From Caulobacter sp. Root655 (GTDB lineage Bacteria; Pseudomonadota; Alphaproteobacteria; Caulobacterales; Caulobacteraceae): a stretch of 64,000 bases of DNA. Below, piece after piece: positions 46,687-56,568 of the stretch (position 1 is the first letter of the stretch; every line of letters starts with the position of its first letter). Where the stretch lies: NCBI RefSeq assembly GCF_001427665.1, contig NZ_LMHC01000001.1, forward strand, positions 63,265 to 127,264, in the 5' to 3' direction. Under the pieces are notes generated by a model that had not been told where the DNA came from, did not search any database, and saw only the letters and a program-made list of their open reading frames with translations. A program made the translations under genes and the position numbers.

Positions 46687-46804
46687 GAAGCGCTCCTGAA
46701 TGCCCGGCCGCCAACCTCGGACGGCGCGGCCTCCACGTCAAATTTCCCGCTGACCGTGCGGACCTCGCCTTGGAAGCGGAGCCGGGCTTGTCTAGGGTCG
46801 CCGC

Positions 46805-47656
46805 ATGGTCAATCCGCGGGGCGCGCCGGCCGGCCCCCACATCATCGACACCCTGATCGCCGAGCGCGCGCCCCGGCTGTGCGGCTCGCCGGCCTGGCCC
46901 TTGGCGCGCGGACCGCTGTACGCCCTGCTCAGCTACGGCAAGGCCCGGGCCATGGCCGACGCCATCGCCTCGATGGCCGGCCGCGCGGCGCTGGAGTACG
47001 TTTCGAACCTGCTGAGCGTGAAGGTCGAGGTCCACGGCCTGGAGAACCTGCCGGCCAGGGGCCGTGTGCTGATCGTCTGCAACCACCCGACCGGCATCGC
47101 CGACGGGGTGGCGGTCTACGACGCCCTCAAGGCGCGGCGGCCCGACCTGATGTTCTACGCCAACGCCGACGCCCACCGGGTCTGTCCCGGCCTCGACGAG
47201 GTGCTGATCCCGGTCGAATGGGTCGACGCCAAGCGCACCCTGGGCCACACGCGCCAGGTCCTGCAACGCACCAAGGCGGCGCTGGAGGCCGAGAGGGCCC
47301 TGATGATCTTCCCGGCCGGCCGCCTGGCGATCCGGGTCGAGGGCCGGCTGACCGACCGCCCCTGGCAGGCTTCGGCCGCCGCCATCGCGCGCTGGTATGA
47401 CGCGCCGATCGTCCCGATGCACTTGACCGGCCCCTGGTCGATCCTGTTCCACCTGTTCGACGGCCGAGCCCAGGAGTTGCGCGACATCACCCTGTTCCAC
47501 GAAATGCTCAACAAGCGCGGTCGCCGCTTCTCGCTGACCGTCGGCCGCCCGATCCCGGCCCAGGCGCTCGACCCCGACGCCGCCGTGGCCGCCGAGGCGC
47601 TGAAACACTTCGTCGAGCGCGTGCTGCCCTCCAACCCCGAGGCGGTGTTCGGATGA
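46805..47656 (+). CDS. 1-acyl-glycerol-3-phosphate acyltransferase-like (PlsC family)
   Basis: 283 residues. The acyltransferase block I motif is NHPTGIADG (NH-x5-D), block III is FPAGRLAIR, with downstream PIVPMHLTGPWSIL. This form, with an N-terminal helical extension, is common in Alphaproteobacteria and some members make ornithine lipids or phosphatidic acid. A short overlap (ATGA) with tsaE makes it the first gene of the tsaE-amgK-murU-addB chain. Confidence 0.88.
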   Translation: MVNPRGAPAGPHIIDTLIAERAPRLCGSPAWPLARGPLYALLSYGKARAMADAIASMAGRAALEYVSNLLSVKVEVHGLENLPARGRVLIVCNHPTGIADGVAVYDALKARRPDLMFYANADAHRVCPGLDEVLIPVEWVDAKRTLGHTRQVLQRTKAALEAERALMIFPAGRLAIRVEGRLTDRPWQASAAAIARWYDAPIVPMHLTGPWSILFHLFDGRAQELRDITLFHEMLNKRGRRFSLTVGRPIPAQALDPDAAVAAEALKHFVERVLPSNPEAVFG

Positions 47657-48111
47657 TCGAGGTTTCCCTACCCGACGAGGCCGCCACCCAGCGGCTGGGC
47701 CTGGCCTTGTCCAGAGCCCTGCGGCCGGGCGACGCCGTCTGCCTGACCGGTCCGCTGGGGGCCGGCAAGTCGACCCTGGCCCGGGCCATGGTCCGCGCCC
47801 TGACCACGCCGGACGAAGAGGTGCCCAGCCCGACCTTCACCCTGGTGCAGTTCTATGACGGCCCCGATTTTCCGGTCGCCCATTTCGACCTCTACCGCGT
47901 GACCGACCCGGACGAGGCCTACGAGATCGGCCTGGAAGAGGCTTTGGAGGACGGGGCGGCGCTGATCGAATGGCCGCAGCGGCTACAGGGCCGTCTGCCG
48001 GCGAACCGACTCGATATAGACATCACGCCCATCGCCGGTGAAGACGGCGAGGCGCGGCGGGCGGTGCTGACCGCCCACGGGACCTTCGAAGGACGCAAGC
48101 TTGAGCTCTGA
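47653..48111 (+). CDS. tsaE: tRNA threonylcarbamoyladenosine biosynthesis ATPase TsaE
   Basis: 152 residues. P-loop TGPLGAGKSTLARAM, PSPTFTLVQFY and HFDLYRVTDPDEAYEIGLEE, ALIEWPQRL are the YjeE/TsaE signatures. TsaE supports t6A37 modification of ANN-decoding tRNAs with TsaBD. Start overlaps the acyltransferase stop by four bases; its end overlaps amgK by 11 bases. Confidence 0.96.
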   Translation: MIEVSLPDEAATQRLGLALSRALRPGDAVCLTGPLGAGKSTLARAMVRALTTPDEEVPSPTFTLVQFYDGPDFPVAHFDLYRVTDPDEAYEIGLEEALEDGAALIEWPQRLQGRLPANRLDIDITPIAGEDGEARRAVLTAHGTFEGRKLEL

Positions 48112-49237
48112 TCGCCAAACCGCTCCAAAGACAGCCCGCGAAGCGGCGAAGGCGGCCTTCCTGGCCCGCCACGGTTTCGGCGACGCCCGCCGCGAGTCGC
48201 TGGGCGGCGACGCCTCGACCCGCAGCTACGAGCGCCTGCATCGCGGGGTCGAGAGCTTCATCTTCATGGACCAGCCGCCCGCCGTGGAAAGCTCGGTCTG
48301 TCCGCCGGGGGCCAGCGACGCCGAGCGCATCGCCCTGGGCTACAACGCCGCCGCCCGCCTGGCCGCCGGCTCGGTCGCCGCCTTCGTCGCCACCGCCGCC
48401 TATCTGCGCGGGCGCGGCCTGTCGGCCCCACACGTCCTGGCCTACGACATCGAAACCGGCCTGGCCGTGCTGGAGGACCTCGGCGACGGCCTCTACGCCA
48501 CCCTGATCGCCAACGGCCAGAACGAGCGCCTGCTCTACGAGACCGCCGTCGATGTCCAGGTCGCTCTCCACGCGCAAACCCCGCCGGACATTCTGACGGC
48601 CAATGGCGAGGATGGGGGCGAGGATGGCGGCGTCGCCTGGCCGCTGCTGACCTACGACACCTTGGCCCTGAAGATCGCCACCGACACCTTCCTGGAATGG
48701 TGGCCGAAGTTCGCCGGCATCCCCGCCTTTAGCGACGCCGCCATCGCCGACTGGGACGCCCTGTGGGCCCCGGTCTGGGTGCGCGGCGAGGCCGGGGCCA
48801 GCGTCTTCACCCACCGCGACTACCACGCCCAGAACCTGGTCTGGCTGCCCGAGCGCGACGGGGTGGCTCGGGTCGGCCTGCTGGACTTCCAGGACGCCCT
48901 GCGCGCCCACCCGGCCTGGGACCTGACCCACCTGCTGCAGGACGCCCGCCGCGACGTGTCGCCGGACCTGGAGGCGGCCATGCTCGACCGCTACCTGGCC
49001 GCCCGACCGGAGATGGATCGCGAGGCGTTCGTCCACGACTATCGCGCCCTGGCCGCCTCCAACGCCGCGCGGATCCTGGGCCGGGTGTTCGCCCGCCAGT
49101 CCCTGCTGGGCCGCCCGCAGTACGAGGCCTTCATGCCGCGCACCTGGCGCTATCTGGAGCGCAACCTCGAAGACCCGGCGATGGCGGGGCTCAAGGCCTG
49201 GTTCGACGCCCACGTCCCGGCGGAGGCCCGCCGATGA
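48101..49237 (+). CDS. amgK: N-acetylmuramate/N-acetylglucosamine kinase AmgK
   Basis: 378 residues from a TTG at 48101 with AAGGA eight bases before it. Aminoglycoside-phosphotransferase-like fold: LGGDASTRSYERL (nucleotide loop), catalytic FTHRDYHAQNLVW (H-x-D-x4-N) and the metal site VGLLDFQDALRAHPAWDL. AmgK phosphorylates the anomeric carbon of MurNAc from cell-wall turnover, bypassing MurA and fosfomycin. The next gene, murU, does the following step. Shown as a pair in Pseudomonas and Caulobacter. Confidence 0.92.
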   Translation: MSSDRQTAPKTAREAAKAAFLARHGFGDARRESLGGDASTRSYERLHRGVESFIFMDQPPAVESSVCPPGASDAERIALGYNAAARLAAGSVAAFVATAAYLRGRGLSAPHVLAYDIETGLAVLEDLGDGLYATLIANGQNERLLYETAVDVQVALHAQTPPDILTANGEDGGEDGGVAWPLLTYDTLALKIATDTFLEWWPKFAGIPAFSDAAIADWDALWAPVWVRGEAGASVFTHRDYHAQNLVWLPERDGVARVGLLDFQDALRAHPAWDLTHLLQDARRDVSPDLEAAMLDRYLAARPEMDREAFVHDYRALAASNAARILGRVFARQSLLGRPQYEAFMPRTWRYLERNLEDPAMAGLKAWFDAHVPAEARR

Positions 49238-49974
49238 GCGCCGCCCATGCGCCCAGGATCGCCATGGTGCTGGCCGCCGGCCTCGGCACCCGCATGCGCC
49301 CCCTGACCGACGACCGGCCCAAGGCCCTGGTCGAGGTCGGCGGCAAGGCGCTGATCGACCACATGCTCGACCGCCTGGCCGCCGCCGGGGTCGAGACCGC
49401 GGTGGTCAATGTCCACTATTTCGCCGACCGGCTGGAGGCGCACCTGGCCGCCCGCCAGGCCCGGGGCCTCGCCCCACGCATCGTCATCTCCGACGAGCGC
49501 CCCCAGGCGCTGGAGACCGGCGGCGGCGTCAAGCACGCCCTGCCGCTGCTGGGCGACGATCCCGTGTGGGTGGCCAACATCGATTCGGTATGGATCGAGC
49601 ACGGCGGCTCGGCCGTCGACGCGGTGGCCCGGGCCTGGGACCCGGCGACCATGGACGTCTGCCTGATGCTGGCCTCGACCGCCGGGTCGCTGGGTTTCCA
49701 CGACAGCGGCGACGTGTTCCTCGACGGCGGCGTCGTGCGGTTCAAGGCGCCGGGCGAGACCGGTCCGCTGGTCTATGTCGGCGTCCACATCTGCAAGCCC
49801 CGGATCGTGGCGGACGGCCCCGACGGCCCGTTTTCGCTGACCCCGATCTGGAAGGCCCTGGCCGCCGAGCATCGGGTGCACGGTGTCGCGCCGGACGGTC
49901 TGTGGATGCACGTCGGCGACCCTGGAGCCGTGGCGGCCGCCGAGGCCAGGCTAGCCAAGACAACCCCGGCATGA
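49234..49974 (+). CDS. murU: N-acetylmuramate alpha-1-phosphate uridylyltransferase MurU
   Basis: 246 residues. Nucleotidyltransferase signature AMVLAAGLGTRMRPLTDDRPKALV, then PQALETGGGVKHALPLLGDD and WVANIDSVW. It makes UDP-MurNAc from MurNAc-1-P and UTP, feeding the peptidoglycan precursor pool. Four-base overlaps with amgK (ATGA) and addB show co-translation in one chain. Confidence 0.93.
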   Translation: MSAAHAPRIAMVLAAGLGTRMRPLTDDRPKALVEVGGKALIDHMLDRLAAAGVETAVVNVHYFADRLEAHLAARQARGLAPRIVISDERPQALETGGGVKHALPLLGDDPVWVANIDSVWIEHGGSAVDAVARAWDPATMDVCLMLASTAGSLGFHDSGDVFLDGGVVRFKAPGETGPLVYVGVHICKPRIVADGPDGPFSLTPIWKALAAEHRVHGVAPDGLWMHVGDPGAVAAAEARLAKTTPA

Positions 49975-52943
49975 GCGCAGCGGCCCCCTTCGACACGCCG
50001 GGGCCGCGCTGGTTCTCGATCCCCGCCCATCGGCCCTTCGTCGAGGACCTGGCGCGCGGCCTGCTGACCGCCCTGGCGCCGCTGGGACCCGAAGCCCTGC
50101 CCCGCGCCACCGTCCTGACCCCGACCCGGCGTGGCGCCCGCGCCCTGGCCGACGCCTTCGTGGCCGCCGGCGGCGGCAAGGCCCTGCTGCTGCCGCAGAT
50201 CCGGCCGCTCGGCGACCTGGACGAGGGCGAGCCGCCGTTCGAGCCCGGCGAGATCAGCCTCGACGTGCCGCCCGCCGTCTCGTCGCGCCGCCGCCGGTTC
50301 GAACTGGCCCGGCTGGTCGCCGACCACGCCCACCTGCTGGATTTCACGCCCCAGGCCGGCCAGGCCCTGGAGATGGCCAAGGCCCTGGCCGAGTTCCTCG
50401 ACAGCTGCCAGATCGAGGAAGTGATCACCGACGACGGCCGCCTGGACGGCCTGGCCGAAGGCGACCTGGCCCAGCACTGGCAGGTCTCGGCGCGGTTCCT
50501 GAAGGCGATCCTCACCGCCTGGCCCGATCGGCTGCGCGAGCTGGGCCTGATCGATGTCAGCGACCGCCGCGTGCGGCTGCTCAACGCCCTCTCGGACCAA
50601 TGGACGACCCAGCCGCCGCAGGGCGTGCTGATCGCCGCCGGCTCGACCGGCACCGCCCCGGCCACGGCCCGCCTGCTGGGCGTGGTCGCCGGCCTGCCGC
50701 AGGGCGCGGTGGTGCTGCCCGGCCTTGACGAGGGCCTGGCCGAGGACGCCTGGGCCCAGGTCGGCGAGCAGCACCCGCAAGGCGCCATGAAGCGCCTGCT
50801 CGACCGGTTCGGCGCCACCCGCGCCGACGTCCGGCCCTGGTGGCCCGAAGCCGACAGCCGGGGCCGCTGGCGCCGCCGGCTGATCAACGAGGCTCTGCGC
50901 CCGGCCGAGGCCACCGCCGACTGGCTGGCCCAGATCGACCGCCTGCGCGCCGAGGCTCCCGGCCTCGATCCCATCGCCGAAGGGCTGAAGGGCCTGTCGC
51001 TGATCAGCGCCCGCACCGAGGAGGAGGCGGCCGTCGCCTGCGCGCTTCTCTTGCGCGAAGCGCTAGAGGATCCGGGGCGGACCGCCGCCCTGGTCACCCC
51101 CGACCAGGAACTGGCCCGCCGGGTCAGCGCCCGCCTGGCCCGCTGGGGCGTGGTCGCCGACAGCTCGGCCGGCGCGCCCCTGGCCGCCAGTCCGGCGGCG
51201 ATTCTGGCCCAGCACGTCGCCGGCCTGGCGGTCGATCCGCTCGATCCCGTGCGCCTGCTGGCCGTGGCTAAGCATCCGCTGCTGCGCGCCGAGGCCCTGG
51301 CCGCCCGCGACCTGGAGCTGAAGGGCCTGCGCGGCCCCGCGCCGCGCGACGCCGACCAGTTGCTGGGCAAGCTGGCCGACCATCCCGAGGCGCGAACCCT
51401 CGCCGAACGGGTGCTGGCCGCCGCTCGCCAGGCCGCCACGCCCTATGTCGACGACCAGGGCTCGCCGGCCGCCGCCGCCCGCGCCCTGGTCGAGAGCCTC
51501 GAAGCCCTGGCCGATCCCACCGACCTGTGGGCCGGCTCGGCCGGCGAGAGCCTGGCCAGCCTGCTGTCGTCGCTGATCACCGACGGCGTCGCCTTGCCGC
51601 CGGCCTCGGCGATCGGCTTTTCCGACCTGCTCGACCGCCTGGTCAACGAGGAGACCCTGCGCACCGGCGGCGCCACCCACCCGCGCCTGCGGATCTTCGG
51701 GGCCATCGAGGCGCGGATGGTGCGGGCCGACCGGCTGATCCTGGCCGGGCTGGAGGAGGGCATCTGGCCGAAGAACGCGCCGATCGACCCGTTCCTGTCG
51801 CGGCCGATGCGCGAGCGCCTGGGCCTGCCGCCGCCCGAGCGCCGCATCGGCCTGACCGCCCACGACTTCGCCCAGGCCGCCGCCGCGCCCGACGTCATCC
51901 TGGTGCACAGCGAACGTCGGGGCGGGGCGCCGGCGGTCGAGAGCCGCTGGCTGTGGCGGCTGCGCACCCTGGCGCGCGGCGCGGGCCTGGCCCTGCCCGA
52001 GCGGCCCGACGTCCTGGCCTGGGCCCGCGACCTCGACGCGCCCGGCCCCTACGCCCCGATCGCGCGTCCGGCCCCGACCCCGCCGGTCGCCGACCGGCCG
52101 CGCAAGATGGCCGTCACCAGGGTCGAGGCCCTGACCCGCGACCCCTATGCCGTCTGGGCCCGCGACATCCTCAAGCTCTATCCGCTGGACCGTCCCGACG
52201 AGCCGGTCGAGGCCCGGGCGCGCGGCACGGCGATCCACGCGGCGTTCGAGACGTTCGCGCTCGCCCATCCCGGCCCGGTGCCGGCCGACGCCGCCGAGAT
52301 CTTCGCCGGGCTCTACCTGTCGCAACTGGTCGCCGCCGGCATGCCGCCCGCCGCCCTGGCCCGCGAACGCGCCCTGGCCCGCGAGGCGGCGCTGTGGGTC
52401 GCCGACCTGGAGACACGACGCCGGGCGGGGGCCGAGCGCATCGTCGTCGAGGCGGCCGGGTCCCTGACCTTCGACATCGGCGGCCGGCCATTCACCGTCA
52501 CCGCCAAGGCCGACCGCATCGAACCCACCGCCGACGGTCTGGCCCACATCCTCGACTACAAGACCGGCGCCGCGCCGTCGAAGAAACAGGTCGAGACCGG
52601 CTTCTCGCCGCAACTGACCCTGACCGCCGCCATCCTGCGGGAAGGCGGCTTCCCGGACATCGGCCCGCGCGAGCCCGGCGACCTGACCTATCTGCGGGTC
52701 ACCGGCCGCAAGCCCGCCGGCGTCGAGGAGGTGCGGGCCGCCGCCGGAGTCGACAGCCAGGAGGCGGCGATCAAGGCGCTGAACGGCCTGCGCGAACTGG
52801 TCGAGCGCTACGACAACCCGGACCAGCCGTACCTGTCGCGCGTGGCGCCACAGTTCGTCCACGACCATGCGGGCGACTATGGGCATCTGGCGCGGGTGTT
52901 CGAGTGGTCGACCAGCGGGGATGACGGGGAGGGTTCGGAGTGA
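49971..52943 (+). CDS. addB: Double-strand break repair protein AddB (alphaproteobacterial type)
   Basis: 990 residues from ATG 49971, overlapping the murU stop by four bases. N-terminal part TVLTPTRRGARALADAF is helicase-like without an intact Walker A; the middle has GLEEGIWPKNAPIDPFLSRPMRERLGLP and the C-terminus holds the RecB-type nuclease (DRIEPTADGLAHILDYKTG). AddB with AddA resects broken ends to load RecA. The gene order murU-addB-addA is a link of cell-wall recycling and repair by position only. A repeat B copy separates addB and addA. Confidence 0.95.
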   Translation: MSAAAPFDTPGPRWFSIPAHRPFVEDLARGLLTALAPLGPEALPRATVLTPTRRGARALADAFVAAGGGKALLLPQIRPLGDLDEGEPPFEPGEISLDVPPAVSSRRRRFELARLVADHAHLLDFTPQAGQALEMAKALAEFLDSCQIEEVITDDGRLDGLAEGDLAQHWQVSARFLKAILTAWPDRLRELGLIDVSDRRVRLLNALSDQWTTQPPQGVLIAAGSTGTAPATARLLGVVAGLPQGAVVLPGLDEGLAEDAWAQVGEQHPQGAMKRLLDRFGATRADVRPWWPEADSRGRWRRRLINEALRPAEATADWLAQIDRLRAEAPGLDPIAEGLKGLSLISARTEEEAAVACALLLREALEDPGRTAALVTPDQELARRVSARLARWGVVADSSAGAPLAASPAAILAQHVAGLAVDPLDPVRLLAVAKHPLLRAEALAARDLELKGLRGPAPRDADQLLGKLADHPEARTLAERVLAAARQAATPYVDDQGSPAAAARALVESLEALADPTDLWAGSAGESLASLLSSLITDGVALPPASAIGFSDLLDRLVNEETLRTGGATHPRLRIFGAIEARMVRADRLILAGLEEGIWPKNAPIDPFLSRPMRERLGLPPPERRIGLTAHDFAQAAAAPDVILVHSERRGGAPAVESRWLWRLRTLARGAGLALPERPDVLAWARDLDAPGPYAPIARPAPTPPVADRPRKMAVTRVEALTRDPYAVWARDILKLYPLDRPDEPVEARARGTAIHAAFETFALAHPGPVPADAAEIFAGLYLSQLVAAGMPPAALARERALAREAALWVADLETRRRAGAERIVVEAAGSLTFDIGGRPFTVTAKADRIEPTADGLAHILDYKTGAAPSKKQVETGFSPQLTLTAAILREGGFPDIGPREPGDLTYLRVTGRKPAGVEEVRAAAGVDSQEAAIKALNGLRELVERYDNPDQPYLSRVAPQFVHDHAGDYGHLARVFEWSTSGDDGEGSE

Positions 52944-52968
52944 GCGCGAACCTGCCGGCTCAACAGGT

Positions 52969-53076
52969 CCTCCCCCTGTGGGGGAGGCGGCGCGAAGCGC
53001 CGGTGGGGGGAGACGTCGGACGGCGGATCACTCCCCCCACCGTCGGCTTCGCCGACACCTCCCCCACAGGGGGAGG
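52969..53076. repeat. Repeat B, copy 3, between addB and addA
   Basis: Left end CCTCCCCCTGTGGGGGAGG with CGGCGCGAAGCGCCG; right end GTCGGCTTCGCCGAC and CCTCCCCCACAGGGGGAGG. The right-end GGGGGAGG lies six bases before the addA ATG. The whole element can fold into one long hairpin or two small ones. Confidence 0.9.
53071..53076 (+). promoter_or_regulatory. addA: addA Shine-Dalgarno embedded in repeat B
   Basis: GGGAGG at 53071-53076 is six bases before the ATG at 53083 and is the only good Shine-Dalgarno for addA. It is also the last bases of the right hairpin of the repeat, so it would be paired when the repeat folds. Confidence 0.75.
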
Positions 53077-53082
53077 ACTTTC

Positions 53083-56000
53083 ATGATCGACCCCCAGCGC
53101 ATCGCCGCCGACCCGGCCATCTCGGCCTTCGTCACCGCCAACGCCGGTTCGGGCAAGACCAAGACCCTGATCGACCGGGTGGCGCGCCTGCTGCTGGCCG
53201 GCTCGACGCCCGAGGCGATCCTCTGCGTCACCTACACCAAGGCCGCCGCCGCCGAGATGCAGCGGCGGCTGTTCGAGCGGCTGGGCGAATGGTGCGTGAC
53301 CCCCGACGCCGAGCTGCGCCGCCGCGTGGGCGAGCTGGAGGGCAGCGATCCGGCCACCTTCAGCCACGCCGAGCTGTCGCGGGCCCGAGGCCTGTTCGCC
53401 AAGGCGCTGGAGACGCCGGGCGGCCTGAAGATCCAGACCATCCATGCCTTCTGCGAAAAGCTGCTGCGGCGCTTTCCGCTGGAGGCCGGGGTGTCGCCCG
53501 GCTTCACGGTGATGGACGACTCGGCCTCGGCCGCCATCGCCCAAGGGGCCCTGCGGCAGGTGGCGACCTGGGTCACCGACCATGACGACGCGTTCGCGGA
53601 GGCCTATGCCCGGTTCTCGGTGGCGCTGGACTTCGCGTCGTTCGAGGCGATGTTCGCCACCTTCGAGACCCAGCGCGGGGCGATCGGGACCTATCTGGCG
53701 GCCAAGGGCGGCCTGTCGGGGGCGATCGCCGACGTCTGGAAGGTCTGCGGCTTCCACTACGGGGCCAGCAGCGTCGAGGATGTGACCGCCGAGGCCATGG
53801 CCGAGCTGGACCGCGACCTCTGGCGTTCGGTGGCCGAGGTGCTGCTGAACGGGACCAAGACCGACATCAAGTGCGCCGGACTGATGCTGGCGGTGGCGAC
53901 CGACCCCCGTGCCGACCTCGACCAGGCTCTGGCGGCGCTGTTCACCGAGAAGGGCGCGGGCACGCCCGCGACCTGGCCGGCCAAGACCTCGGGCCTGAAG
54001 ACCCGCGAGGACCTGCGCGCGCGGCTGCTGGCCGAACAGGAGCGGTTGGAGGAGGCCCGTGAATGGCTGCGCGCCGCCCGGGTAGCCGAAGACAGCGCCG
54101 ACGCCTTGCGGCTGGCGGGGCTCTACATCTCCTCCCACCAGGTCGAGAAGGCGGCTCGCGGCGCCCTCGACTTCGCCGACCTGATCGACAAGGCCAAGAC
54201 GCTGCTGACCGAAAAGGTCGACGCCGCCTGGGTGCTCTACAAGCTGGACGGCGGCATCGACCACATCCTGCTGGACGAGGCCCAGGACACCGCCCCCGAC
54301 CAGTGGGCGATCCTGCGGGCTCTGACCTCCGACTTCTTCGCCGGCGAGGGTGCGGCGCGGTGGCGGGCCCAGAGCAAGAATGGGGGGGAGGACACCCGAA
54401 CCCTGTTCGTGGTCGGCGACGAGAAGCAGTCGATCTATTCGTTCCAGGGGGCCGATCCGCAGCGCCTGCTGTCCGAGACCCAAGCCTATATCGCCCAGAT
54501 CACCGCCGCCGACCGGGTGGGCAAGGCCGTGCCGCTGACCATGTCCTACCGCTCGACGGTGGAGGTGCTGAGCTTCGTCGACGCCCTGTTCTCGGCCCCC
54601 GAGACCCGCTCGGGCGTGCCGGCCCCGGCCGGCGAGGACGTGGTCCGCCACCAGCCGTTCCGCATCGACCACAAGGGCTGCGTCGATCTGTGGCCGCTGG
54701 AGCGCGAGCTGCCCGGCGAGGAGCGTGAGGCCTGGGACGCGCCGCTGGACGCCGAGAGCCAGCACGGCGCCAACCGCCGCCTGGCCGAGAAGATCGCCGT
54801 CGAGATCCAGGCCCTGATCGCCCGCGGCGATGCGGTGTTCGACAAGGAGACCCGGGTCTGGCGCCCGGCCCATCCCGGCGACGTCATCGTGCTGGTCCGT
54901 CGGCGCAAGGCGCTGTTCGAGGAGGTGCTGCGGGCCCTCAAGCGGCGCGGCGTGCCGGTGGCGGGCGCCGACCGATTGAGCCTGTCGGCCCACATCGTGT
55001 TCGACGACCTGTTGGCCCTGGGCCGGTTCTGCCTGTTCCCCGACGACGACCTGACCCTGGCGGCCCTGCTGAAGAGCCCGTTCTGCGGCCTGTCGGACGA
55101 TGATCTCTACGTCCTGGCCAAGGGCCGGCCGGGCACGTTGTGGCGGGCGCTGGAGCAGCGCGCGGCGGAGCAGCCGGCCTGGACCGCCGCCCACGTCCTG
55201 CTGCGCTGGGCCTTGGCCGAATCCCGTCGCCGGCAGCCGTTCGAGTTCTACGCCCTGCTGCTGGGCCGAGTGGACGACACCGTGCGCTCCAATCGCGCCA
55301 AGGTGCTGACCCGCCTGGGCGAGGAGGCGGCCGAGGCGCTGGACGAGTTCCTGGCCCAGGTGCTGGCCGCCGAGGCGCGCGGCGTGCGCGACCTGGAGGC
55401 CCTGGTCGCCGACTTCGCCAGCCTCGACATCGTCGTCAAGCGCGAGATGGAGGGCGCGCGCCAGGAGGTGCGGGTGATGACCGCCCACGGCGCCAAGGGC
55501 CTGGAGGCCCCGATCGTCTTCCTGCCCGAGACCACCATGAAGGGCGGGGCGCGCGGCTCGCCGCTGCTGGCGACGGAGGAAGGCGGCTTCCTGTGGTGCG
55601 CGTCCAAGGCCAACGATTGCGAGCCTTCGGCCCGGGCCCGCGAGCGCCGCGAGAAGAAGGACGCCGAGGAGGCCCTGCGCCTCTACTACGTGGCCCTGAC
55701 CCGAGCCCGCGACCGGCTGATCCTGTGCGGCCGCATCGACGCCCGCACCAAGGACGAGAACGTCGGCGGCTGGTACGCCGCCGCCCAGGCCGCCTTCGCC
55801 CATCCCGACGTCGAGCCTGGGGTGCGCGAGATCAGCGAAGAGCTCGCCAATGGGGGGCGCCGGCGCTTCGGTCCCGATCCGCTGCGGGCCGAAACCCCGG
55901 CGCCGCGCCTCGTCCCGGATGCGATCCCGACCCCGGCCTGGACCTTGGCGCCCGCCAGGCCCGAGACCCCCGCCGCCCGCTACGCCGCGCCCTCGACCCT

Positions 56001-56568
56001 GGAGGACGAGGCCAGGGGCAGCGCGCCCTCGCCCCTGGCGGTGATCGAGGGCCTGGGCCGCTACCGGCGCGGCGAGATCATCCACCGGCTGCTGCAGTTG
56101 CTTCCCGACCTCGAGCCCGAGGGCCGCCGGACGGCCGCCGGACGCTTGCTGGCCGCCGAGCACGACCTGACCGACGACCAGCGCCAGGAAATGGCCGCCG
56201 CCGCCTTCGGGGTGCTGGAGGACGACCGCTTCGCGCGCGTGTTCGGCCCCGGCTCGCGGGCCGAGGTCGCGGTGGCCGGCGGCGCGGCGGGCCTGCCCAA
56301 GGGCTTGGCGATCTCCGGCCGGGTCGACCGGCTGGTGGTGACGCCGGAGCGGGTGCTGGTGGTCGACTACAAGACCAACCGCCCCTCGCCGGCCCGCATC
56401 GAGGACGCCGATCCAGCCTATCTGTCGCAGATGGCGGTCTATGCCGCCGTGCTGGCCGAGGTGTTCCCCGACCGGCCGATCGAGGCAGCGATCGTCTGGA
56501 CCGATGGTCCCAAACTCATGGCGGTTCCAGAAAAGGTGATGGCCGCCGCGCTGGCCCGGCTGTTCTAG
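53083..56568 (+). CDS. addA: Double-strand break repair helicase-nuclease AddA
   Basis: 1161 residues. UvrD-type helicase: Walker A ANAGSGKTKTLIDRV, VTYTKAAAAEMQRRL, DEAQDTAPDQWAIL (Walker B), GDEKQSIYSFQGADP and MTAHGAKGLEAPIVFLPE. RecB-like nuclease at the C-terminus: LVVDYKTNRPSPARI. ATG 53083 is supported by the GGGAGG six bases before it. Works with AddB. Confidence 0.97.
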   Translation: MIDPQRIAADPAISAFVTANAGSGKTKTLIDRVARLLLAGSTPEAILCVTYTKAAAAEMQRRLFERLGEWCVTPDAELRRRVGELEGSDPATFSHAELSRARGLFAKALETPGGLKIQTIHAFCEKLLRRFPLEAGVSPGFTVMDDSASAAIAQGALRQVATWVTDHDDAFAEAYARFSVALDFASFEAMFATFETQRGAIGTYLAAKGGLSGAIADVWKVCGFHYGASSVEDVTAEAMAELDRDLWRSVAEVLLNGTKTDIKCAGLMLAVATDPRADLDQALAALFTEKGAGTPATWPAKTSGLKTREDLRARLLAEQERLEEAREWLRAARVAEDSADALRLAGLYISSHQVEKAARGALDFADLIDKAKTLLTEKVDAAWVLYKLDGGIDHILLDEAQDTAPDQWAILRALTSDFFAGEGAARWRAQSKNGGEDTRTLFVVGDEKQSIYSFQGADPQRLLSETQAYIAQITAADRVGKAVPLTMSYRSTVEVLSFVDALFSAPETRSGVPAPAGEDVVRHQPFRIDHKGCVDLWPLERELPGEEREAWDAPLDAESQHGANRRLAEKIAVEIQALIARGDAVFDKETRVWRPAHPGDVIVLVRRRKALFEEVLRALKRRGVPVAGADRLSLSAHIVFDDLLALGRFCLFPDDDLTLAALLKSPFCGLSDDDLYVLAKGRPGTLWRALEQRAAEQPAWTAAHVLLRWALAESRRRQPFEFYALLLGRVDDTVRSNRAKVLTRLGEEAAEALDEFLAQVLAAEARGVRDLEALVADFASLDIVVKREMEGARQEVRVMTAHGAKGLEAPIVFLPETTMKGGARGSPLLATEEGGFLWCASKANDCEPSARARERREKKDAEEALRLYYVALTRARDRLILCGRIDARTKDENVGGWYAAAQAAFAHPDVEPGVREISEELANGGRRRFGPDPLRAETPAPRLVPDAIPTPAWTLAPARPETPAARYAAPSTLEDEARGSAPSPLAVIEGLGRYRRGEIIHRLLQLLPDLEPEGRRTAAGRLLAAEHDLTDDQRQEMAAAAFGVLEDDRFARVFGPGSRAEVAVAGGAAGLPKGLAISGRVDRLVVTPERVLVVDYKTNRPSPARIEDADPAYLSQMAVYAAVLAEVFPDRPIEAAIVWTDGPKLMAVPEKVMAAALARLF

